From NCBI GenBank assembly GCA_943704525.1, contig CALSCQ010002039.1, positions 1 through 13,077 on the forward strand: a DNA stretch of 13,077 bases, given 5' to 3'. This document shows, one piece after another, positions 8,101 through 13,077 of this stretch. The translations under genes were made by a program, and so were the position numbers. Position 1 is the first letter of the stretch, and each line of letters starts with the position of its first letter. Below the pieces are notes generated by a model that saw nothing but the letters and a program-made list of their open reading frames with translations, did no database searches and was not told where the DNA came from. Source of the stretch: Pigoraptor vietnamica. Taxonomy: Eukaryota > Opisthokonta > Filasterea.

Positions 8101-9692
8101 TTCTTTGCGACCGACTCGATCGAGCTGCGCAAGTGGCGGCGCATTGTCGACGATCTCATGACGTACGACCGCGCGTCCTTTCCCGACCTGCTCTCGCGCA
8201 CAGTGGCCGTGCAGGGGACGGCGACGGCGATCACGGGGCTGTTCGTGGCGGGGTCACGTGACAGCGAGGCCATCCACCGCGCGGGCATGCTCAAGCGGCT
8301 CGCGTTCGTGCTGCTCGCCGGCGCGCGTGACCAGTACCTGCGATTCCTCCCCACAATTCAGGAGCGCCTTGTCGAGGGGTTCAGGGCGCAGGATGCCGCG
8401 GGACTGCATGCACAGGTGGGCGGCGGAGGCGTTTATGTCACAGTGCGCTTCTGCACGGGTGTGTGCCATGGAAAGCTAATCGGGGGCGGTGTTTTGTTTT
8501 CCTCTTTTTATTCTTCGCAGGTCTTCATGTGTCTGCGGGTGCTTGCGCTGAGGCTGTCGCAGCAGCACCTCACGGCCATGTGGCCAATGATAATCACAGA
8601 ATTGGTGGGTGCCAGTGGGCATTGGCATGTGTGTGTTGGAGGGGGGGGGGGGGGGGGGGGGGGGGGGAACGCGAGAGCTGTAGTGCAGCCTATGTATAAG
8701 GAATGTATGCTCCTGATTGTTTCCAATATCTGTTAAAGAATGCTCGCATTTTTTCTGTGGATTTAAGCGCCGGCGTGTGGTCCCATGAGTCTCTCCTAAC
8801 GGCCGAATCGCAACCTGCTTTGACAGGTACGCGTGTTCGGCACGGCCGTTGCGTCGCGAGAGAGCAACAGTGGCCAGGCAGGAGGCGCCGTGCGCGGAGT
8901 CGAGCTGCCCCTTTTGCTGGAAGCGTGCAAGTTTGTGGAGCTCTGTCTTACTCTCCGCCTCGAGCAGTTCAATGTGTGGGTGGAACGGACACGCTTCTAT
9001 GTGCGTGCGTGCGTGTGTGTATGTGTATGTGTGTGTATGTGTGAGAGTGCTCAGTGTGAGGCCGGGCTGACACCGACCACTGCCATGCGACGCAGGCACC
9101 AGTGGGCGTTTGTCGATGAGACGGGCTTTCACGACACAAACGCACTCTTTGCACGCGCGACGTTCGTGCCTCTCATCGATCAGCTGGCTGGGCTGGAGCA
9201 GCGCGGTCGCACGGTGCGTCCCACACGTGGCTGTCTGCGTGCTCTGTATGCATAGTCAGTCGAAATGGGGAGGCGCTCATTACTGTGTGTTTTATAGTGG
9301 ATGAGATTATGCGGCCCATTGCTTCGAGGCATTAACATCGCAGCCACATGTCTCTCCCTCAGGCCGCCCGCATGCCCAGCGAGGCCGTGTCGGGCTCTGT
9401 TCTCTCCCTCCAGTCGATCGCGTCCGTGTCGGACCTCCGCTCCTTCTTCAAACGCATCAGCGACGGCTCCATCGAAAGGGCGGCCGAGGGCTCGTCAGGC
9501 GGTCCTGAGCTGGCCTTGCTCACGTCGCTGCTCGAGGCAGATTTTATCGAGTGCGACCGTCCGCTCACCATGTTGCCACCGGCGCTGCAAGACGGCCCGG
9601 GGACGGACGCGCGGCCGGACGGGTCGGTGACGTTTGCCGCGGATGCGTTTGACGTGGCCATGTACGGCGATGTGGACCGCTTTGTGCGATAG
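2129..9692 (+). CDS. DOP1: Dopey/DOP1 family protein
   Basis: Exons 2129-2320, 2539-2849, 2991-5956, 6095-8415, 8521-8604, 8827-8975, 9096-9213 and 9363-9692 total 6471 nt and encode 2156 aa; all seven phases close. Family knowledge: Dop1 is a large peripheral membrane protein that acts with Mon2 and the phospholipid flippase Neo1 in endosome-Golgi traffic and cell polarity. Seen here: the conserved N-terminus has EWADLIAFLGRLNKVL (37-52), RLAQCLNPALPSGVH (70-84), LYSVGLFPLF and PGLEEGSE (157-164), then RLPGLTYVLSHLNPK. The C-terminus has CLRVLALRLSQQHLTAMW (exon 5), LEACKFVELCLTLRLEQF (exon 6) and QWAFVDE (exon 7). The middle is helical, leucine-rich and poorly conserved, with Gly/Ala/Ser linkers (about 1085, 1306-1346, 1599-1655). 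Length lies between yeast (about 1700 aa) and animal (about 2300-2460 aa) members. The ATG has a good context (CAACATGG). No signal peptide or membrane span is evident. Family certain; a missed small intron in the two large exons is possible. Confidence 0.92.
2321..2538 (+). other. DOP1 intron 1
   Basis: This 218-nt phase-0 intron runs from GTAATG to TCGCAG and joins PAVPKK to LTLTKRLAQC, restoring the conserved Dopey block. Inside lies a second good acceptor (TGCTCTGCAG, ending at 2391), but using it would not restore the frame. The 13-mer TCTCTCTCATCGA occurs twice, at 2368 and 2434. Confidence 0.85.
2850..2990 (+). other. DOP1 intron 2, with poly(C) and a B-box-like motif
   Basis: This 141-nt phase-2 intron (donor GTGCGT, acceptor AATGTAG) divides by three and has no in-frame stop. 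Removing it joins EEGSEHVER to TVTLLESIC, as expected for the family. It contains GGTTCGATTCC (2932-2942) and 23 consecutive C (2955-2977), the latter in place of a normal polypyrimidine tract just before the acceptor. Confidence 0.85.
2955..2977 (+). repeat. Poly(C) tract of 23 in intron 2
   Basis: Twenty-three consecutive C lie 13 nt before the intron 2 acceptor, where a polypyrimidine tract would sit. On the opposite strand it is a G-run able to form G-quadruplex or other unusual structures. Length is likely to vary between individuals and between sequencing runs. Confidence 0.95.
5957..6094 (+). other. DOP1 intron 3
   Basis: This 138-nt phase-1 intron (donor GTGAGT, acceptor TATGCAG) divides by three and is open in frame. 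Read through, it would insert a cysteine/valine stretch caused by a GT-repeat (6020-6036). A nearby AG at 6116-6117 would break the frame, so the acceptor at 6094 is preferred. Confidence 0.75.
6020..6036 (+). repeat. (GT)n microsatellite in intron 3
   Basis: An uninterrupted 17-nt GT run is followed by an imperfect GCGTGTATGTGTTGTG. It is a simple sequence repeat expected to vary in length. Confidence 0.9.
8416..8520 (+). other. DOP1 intron 4
   Basis: This 105-nt phase-0 intron has donor GTGGGC, a GCTAAT branch-like site at 8475-8480 and a T-rich tract ending in TTCGCAG. It divides by three and is open in frame. Removing it joins AGLHAQ to VFMCLRVLALRL, a recognisable C-terminal Dopey block. 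Confidence 0.85.
8605..8826 (+). other. DOP1 intron 5, with 27-G tract
   Basis: This 222-nt phase-0 intron has donor GTGGGT, a CTAAC branch-like site near 8797 and acceptor TTTGACAG. It joins WPMIITEL to VRVFGTAV as in other Dopey proteins. It divides by three but has an in-frame stop at 8734-8736. Retention would truncate the protein just after a polyglycine stretch encoded by the G-run. Confidence 0.85.
8641..8667 (+). repeat. Poly(G) tract of 27 in intron 5
   Basis: Twenty-seven consecutive G lie 36 nt downstream of the intron 5 donor. It is on the transcribed RNA strand, so the pre-mRNA could form G-quadruplexes close to the 5' splice site. It is the longest homopolymer in the window and a likely sequencing-error point. 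Confidence 0.95.
8976..9095 (+). other. DOP1 intron 6
   Basis: This 120-nt phase-2 intron has donor GTGGGT (the same as intron 5), a GCTGAC branch-like site at 9065-9070 and acceptor GACGCAG. It joins LEQFNV to HQWAFVDE, matching the family. It divides by three, is open in frame and carries a GT/AT-rich microsatellite (about 9001-9044). Confidence 0.82.
9001..9044 (+). repeat. GT-rich microsatellite in intron 6
   Basis: Imperfect repeats of GTGC, GT and GTAT follow each other for about 44 nt. It is the same sort of GT-rich low complexity as in intron 3, but more interrupted. Confidence 0.8.
9214..9362 (+). other. DOP1 intron 7
   Basis: This 149-nt phase-0 intron has donor GTGCGT, an ATTAAC branch-like site (about 9331-9336) and a pyrimidine-rich acceptor CTCCCTCAG. 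It joins LEQRGRT to AARMPSEAV. Another CGCAG at 9338-9342 is a weaker acceptor. Confidence 0.8.
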
Positions 9693-9851
9693 GGACGGTG
9701 TGCAGTTTGGACTCTTGGGAGTGCTGAAAAATGTATACAGATTTTCTCTAAGAACATGCGACTGGTTAAGTGTCAAGTAAGTTCTTTTTCCAAAAAGGCT
9801 GGTGAAGTGCAAATGGCCACTTTATATATCTCCCAACTGCGGCTCTCTCCC
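9693..9851. other. Convergent 3' intergenic gap
   Basis: Only 159 bp separate the DOP1 stop from the stop of the oppositely transcribed GTPase gene. The gap is more AT-rich than the flanking exons and must hold both 3' UTR ends. I see no AATAAA on either strand. The two transcripts probably overlap at their 3' ends. Confidence 0.7.
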
Positions 9852-12368
9852 TCACTTTTGCACGCGCTGCATTGCGGGGTCGTTGACGAGCACGTCGCTT
9901 TCGAGCGCCGCCAGTGCGCTGCTGAGACTGCCGAGCGCGGCCTTTTGTTTCGAGAGCTCCTCAATGCGCGATGTCACGCGCGCCGAAGAGTCCGCGAGTG
10001 CCGCGCGCAGCGACTTGAATATGAGGTCGCGCATTTGCTTCTCAAAGGCGGCCTACGAACGCAAACATACGCGCGACTCTGTGTCAGCAATGGGCCCACA
10101 GCACACAATTGCTACGCACGTACACGCGTGGGATATCGTACCGTGAGCTCTCCCTTGAGGGCCTTCTGCAGCTTGTTCGTTCGGTCCAGCAGCAAGTTGA
10201 GCTGCGTGTGTCGCCGCCACTTCAGATAGCCCAGGCCTGCAACAAGGAAAGGGGTGGTGAGACTGCATTGTCGTACGGTGCTGTGCGTGAAGTGCGCACG
10301 TGCACGCACCCAGAACTGCAAAGGCCACGCCCACGCCGCCAGAGAGAAGTGCGCCGCCGCCGAGCACAAAAATGCCGCTGCCGGCACCGATCGCAAGGAC
10401 CTGCGCGAGAGATGGCCATCGCATCAACACGGCGGCCTCTCGTCACGTCATGTGCGGAGCCAACAACCAACAATTGATCGAATATGCAAACAATATCAGG
10501 CGACGGAAGGGCACTCGCCTGGAAAGTCGATGACAGCGCAAGTGCGCGCTGCAACTTTGCCGCAGCCTCGCGGCACTGGCGCGTGTGGTCAAAAGCCGCG
10601 TCCGCCTCAAACACCTTGTTGGACATGGCGTAAGGGCTCGCGTCCACGTCCTGCTTGGCCACGCGGTCGGCGACGTCTAGGATGTCGGCGACGAGGGCGC
10701 GCGTGGTGCCCGTGAGATTCAGCGCGGGCGCCGACGCAATGTCCTTCAGCTCGTGCGCGACGAGCGTCGCCTGGCGATCGCGCCCTTCCGACAGGCGGCC
10801 CATCGCAAACGTCATCTGGGATCACGCGGACGTCACCACACGCACTCGTCACACAGTGCACAAGGCAAACACGCACATCGCTGGCTTTCTTCGAAGGCCA
10901 AGAGACAGGCGCCGGAAGGTAAGCCACGCCTAACACCCACCCTGTACTCGACTTCGCGCAGAAAGTCGCGGCCAAATGCGCTCGACAGTATCGCCTCTAT
11001 CTTCTCGGTGCCCCACTGACCCACGAGTCGGAACCCGCGCAGGTCCTCGCGAAAGTGCTCGATGATGTTGTCCTTGATGCCGACGACGATCCGGTCGATA
11101 ACGTCCAGCTCCTCCCGCGAAAACTCCTCCGCCATCTCATGCTCGTACGCCGCCGTCTGCCGGTCGAGCCCAGCGAGGGCATCGTGCGTCACGCGCGCCG
11201 CCACAAGCGCCTCGTCCACCGTCTTTGACATGGCCTCCACTGCATTGCGAGAGACGCCCACGGACCCGGCCAGCCGCGCCGCCAGCCGCGCATCCGGGGC
11301 AAACTCCTTCTGAATGAAGGCCGCGAATTCCGGCAGTCCAGACTCAGGCTTCCCGAGGCGTGCGTACCGCGCAGAGACGGTGAACGTGCGCGTCGATGCG
11401 TCGCGCGTGAGTTCGCGTGCGCGCGCTTCCACGTGGCGCACGATCTGTTCAAGCTCGCTCTGCTTGTTCGGCGAGTCCGAGCTCTCCATCTGTCGGTCGG
11501 TCTTTGCGAGGACGACGACCACGCGAGAGTGCTGCAGGCGCGCGAGCACCTGGGACTCAAGCATTTCCGACAGCTGACGCGTCGTGTCCGTCACAAACAC
11601 CACCAAATCGCCGTAGCGAACGGCAGAGTCGACGCTCGCGGGGAAGGTGCTGAGGCCTGCCGTGTCCACAATCTCCACGCCCCCGTCGCCCGCCATGAAC
11701 GGCGCCGGGTACCGCACGAGGCGCTCCGGAATGCCGTCTTCGGAGCTTGCATCCTCCACCGCGAGCGACTCGCCATAAACAATACGGTGTGTCTTCTTCG
11801 TCTCGACAACAACAGACTCTGCCGCCGGGGGTGGTGCTCCGGGCACAGCGCCGAGATGCGCCACGAGGGCATTGACCAGCGCGGATTTGCCAGTGTTGAT
11901 CTCACCCAGCACAATAAGGCGAAAGGGACCGGCGCCTTCGAGACGGTGCAGCGACTCCTTCAGCAGCGTGGCGTGCGACGACTTGCCATCAATCTGCTTG
12001 CACACGGCGAGGGCCTCGCGGACGGTGTCTCGCACGCGATCATAGGCCTGTGAGGTGGAGGTCGGCGCGGGTCGGATGGAAGTCGCTGTGGACGACCCCG
12101 TGATGGTCGCATACCGCGCAGTGGGGACATGGCACCGCCTACAAAGTTCGTCAAAAAACAATTGAGATTTTTATAAATACACACACCGACGGAGTTGGAC
12201 AAGGCACAGATGCAAACTAATGGTCTAGTGTGATGGGAAGCTTTCTGCGTCTACGTCGATGGTTGATGCAATGCGTGCAGACACTCACCGCGTGTAGCGG
12301 CTCAGAGGCCGCCGCAGCGCGCGCACTGCGCTCCCGCGGACGAGGGAGAGCAAGCCGCCTGGTGGCAT
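9852..12368 (-). CDS. Mitochondrial dynamin-like GTPase (mitofusin/FZL/BDLP-like)
   Basis: Exons 12368-12289, 12138-10941, 10815-10519, 10400-10310, 10236-10142 and 10052-9852 total 1962 nt and encode 653 aa; all phases close. The first 59 residues contain eight or more Arg, many Ser/Thr/Ala and no Asp/Glu, which resembles a mitochondrial presequence. The GTPase domain follows: P-loop GEINTGKS (105-112), G3 DTAG (185-188), G4 AKTD (238-241) and a G5-like SAR (282-284). Next come helical segments (about 290-525), a Gly-rich hydrophobic stretch (about 526-556, one span or a short hairpin) ending in YLKWRR, and a coiled-coil-like tail (about 565-653). This order of GTPase, helices, membrane segment and coiled coil is that of mitofusins, plant FZL and bacterial dynamin-like proteins, which fuse or remodel membranes. 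A C-terminal membrane segment with a presequence suggests the inner membrane or matrix side (inference). The start is chosen because the GTPase exon has no in-frame ATG before residue 175 and an upstream in-frame TAA. Closest relative unknown. Confidence 0.78.
10053..10141 (-). other. GTPase gene intron 5
   Basis: This 89-nt phase-0 intron has donor GTACGA (a weak match) and acceptor TTCGTAG. It joins KALKGELT to AAFEKQMRD and keeps the C-terminal heptad-like pattern open to the stop at 9852-9854. Confidence 0.65.
10237..10309 (-). other. GTPase gene intron 4
   Basis: At 73 nt this phase-1 intron is the shortest in the window. It has donor GTGCGT and a clean pyrimidine tract ending in TTGTTGCAG. 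It splits the hydrophobic segment, joining VAFAVLG to LGYLKWRR. Confidence 0.8.
10401..10518 (-). other. GTPase gene intron 3, putative GC-AG intron
   Basis: This 118-nt phase-0 intron is read as CAG|GCGAGT to CTCGCGCAG, joining LALSSTFQ to VLAIGAGSG. The nearest GT, four bases downstream, gives phase 1 and does not fit the phase-0 acceptor. GC-AG introns are a known minor class and usually have a strong CAG before the donor, as here. Confidence 0.6.
10816..10940 (-). other. GTPase gene intron 2
   Basis: This 125-nt phase-0 intron has donor GTGGGT and acceptor GATCCCAG. It joins FLREVEYR to MTFAMGRLSEG and continues the helical region. Confidence 0.75.
12139..12288 (-). other. GTPase gene intron 1, splitting the leader
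   Basis: This 150-nt phase-2 intron has donor GTGAGT and acceptor CTTTGTAG after a T-rich stretch. It carries an in-frame TAA (12173-12171), so the 80-nt first exon is needed to give the protein a start codon. The junction completes an Arg codon within the leader. Confidence 0.7.
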
Positions 12369-12480
12369 TTGCAGCGCGCACACTGAAGTCGCAGTGAAGG
12401 GTTCGCGCTAAGATGCAGCCGTGTCTTTCGCCAGTTGGTGACGTCATGTGGAGAGGCCCCGGATGCTAAACTCAGCGAGT
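12369..12480 (-). promoter_or_regulatory. Proximal promoter / 5' UTR of the GTPase gene
   Basis: This GC-rich stretch lies just upstream of the GTPase start codon. It contains a perfect TGACGTCA at 12439-12446. No TATA box is obvious within 100 bp. The transcription start cannot be placed from sequence alone. Confidence 0.45.
12439..12446. promoter_or_regulatory. TGACGTCA (CRE/ATF) palindrome
   Basis: A perfect 8-bp cAMP-response-element palindrome, the site of CREB/ATF-type bZIP factors, lies 71 bp upstream of the GTPase ATG, a common distance for such sites. Function is inferred. Confidence 0.4.
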
Positions 12481-12594
12481 TCTCGGTAATAATTTGAAAG
12501 GGGTATATTCCTGATTTACCACGGTCCCGGGGACTTGCATCCGGGGCAAAATGCACCAAAAATCACAAAAAAAAAATTATTTTGCATTATTTTC

Positions 12595-12626
12595 GGCTCC
12601 CGCCAAATTATTTGGCTCCCGCCAAA
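12595..12626 (-). repeat. Tandem TTTGGCGGGAGCC motif (E2F-like)
   Basis: Two exact copies of a 13-mer (plus-strand GGCTCCCGCCAAA at 12595-12607 and 12614-12626) are spaced 19 bp apart. On the minus strand each reads TTTGGCGGGAGCC, close to the E2F/DP consensus. Between them GCCAAAT and ATTTGGC form a 7-bp inverted repeat around one base. Confidence 0.6.
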
Positions 12627-12832
12627 AATAGGCCGCGGACAAAGGACCAGCAGCCATAACAGGTTGTGCCAATCCAAAAAACTCTTGTTTTGTGCAGTAG
12701 ACGACTGCTTTACAAGTCAACTGACGGCGGATGGGGTTTACCTTAATTGCCGTTAAAAAGTTATACGGGCCCGAAAAGGAGGAAAAATTACGCGATTTCC
12801 ACGAAAGGTCAGCTTTTGAAAATTCGCCAAAG

Positions 12833-12935
12833 GACTCGAAAATTCGGGGGGAACCAGTTTTTAGTTTGGAGGTGTTCCGGGGACACCGGAGACGTGGGGG
12901 CAACTCTTATTTCATTTCCCCCGAATTTTCGAGTC
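12833..12935. repeat. 18-bp perfect inverted repeat with 67-nt loop
   Basis: GACTCGAAAATTCGGGGG (12833-12850) is exactly complementary to CCCCCGAATTTTCGAGTC (12918-12935). One bulged G would let two more A-T pairs form. The loop holds a second small hairpin, GGTGT/ACACC at 12871-12887. It could be ends of a small non-autonomous transposon, a structured RNA or a cruciform-forming element. Confidence 0.75.
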
Positions 12936-13077
12936 TTAGCACGAGGATGTTTTGGGAAGTAGTGCTGCTTGTGGCTTGCTAAGTATCAGAACCATCACCG
13001 AATTTGTTGCAATCAGTGAAGTTTTCAGTTCCACACTCCCAAAGCCTGCATGTCCACGCGTACAAACTATGCCAAGT

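Larger units (their letters stand above)
12481..13077. other. AT-richer, apparently gene-free block
   Basis: About 600 bp here are visibly less GC-rich than the rest and hold A-runs, short direct repeats and an inverted repeat. The two longest open frames (an 83-codon plus-strand ATG frame from 12731 and a 108-codon minus-strand frame without an ATG start) match nothing I recognise and overlap the inverted repeat. It could be distal promoter for the GTPase gene, promoter of a gene to the right, or a decayed transposable element. Confidence 0.5.

Noticed and set aside
2239-8736. Single 2165-codon open frame read as one exon
   Set aside because: It crosses introns 2-4 and enters intron 5. Removing them at consensus splice sites restores known Dopey blocks, and the true N- and C-termini lie outside this frame.
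11960-12202. Alternative N-terminal frame of the GTPase gene with its own ATGs
   Set aside because: It is out of frame with the GTPase domain; the 12289/12138 junction instead gives an in-phase leader.
12731-12982. 83-codon plus-strand ORF in the right-hand block
   Set aside because: It runs through one arm and the loop of the inverted repeat, shows no domain, and the region has non-coding character.
1-13077. CRISPR array, integrase, insertion sequence or viral gene
   Set aside because: No regularly spaced repeats and no transposase, integrase, capsid or polymerase motifs on either strand.

Overview
This is a eukaryotic nuclear window. It is GC-rich, its genes are interrupted by short spliceosomal introns (73-222 nt, donors mostly GTGNGT) and there is no sign of bacterial gene layout. 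A Cce1/Ydc2-type mitochondrial Holliday-junction resolvase, a family best known from fungi, next to a Dopey/DOP1 gene points to a fungus or a related zoosporic or unicellular lineage. I cannot name the species.

Layout, left to right. (1) An 11-G run at the very edge. (2) Minus strand, 1170 to 136: a two-exon Ydc2/Cce1-like resolvase, 313 aa, with the expected acidic active-site residues and a lysine-rich first exon. (3) A 958-bp divergent intergenic region holding a TGAGTCA site and three CACGTG boxes. (4) Plus strand, 2129 to 9692: a DOP1 orthologue in eight exons, 2156 aa. Its exon phases close exactly and both conserved ends are recognisable. Five of its seven introns are multiples of three; four of these carry no in-frame stop, and two introns contain long poly(C) or poly(G) tracts. 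(5) A 159-bp convergent intergenic gap. (6) Minus strand, 12368 to 9852: a six-exon dynamin-superfamily GTPase, 653 aa. Its first exon encodes most of an arginine-rich, acid-free leader resembling a mitochondrial presequence. A GTPase domain, a glycine-rich hydrophobic segment and a C-terminal coiled coil follow, in the order seen in mitofusins, plant FZL and bacterial dynamin-like proteins. One of its introns is best explained as GC-AG. (7) A visibly more AT-rich, apparently gene-free block (about 12480-13077) with a tandem TTTGGCGGGAGCC motif and an 18-bp perfect inverted repeat around a 67-nt loop.

How the genes relate. The two outer genes are both likely mitochondrial, one in mtDNA recombination and segregation and one probably in membrane fusion or remodelling. 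DOP1, between them, works with Mon2 and the Neo1 flippase in endosome-Golgi traffic. There is no operon logic here. The most novel object is the presequence-bearing mitofusin/FZL-like GTPase. The most unusual DNA features are the intronic G/C homopolymers and the inverted-repeat block at the right end. Gene models are inferred from reading frame, splice signals and remembered family motifs; no transcript or database evidence was available.
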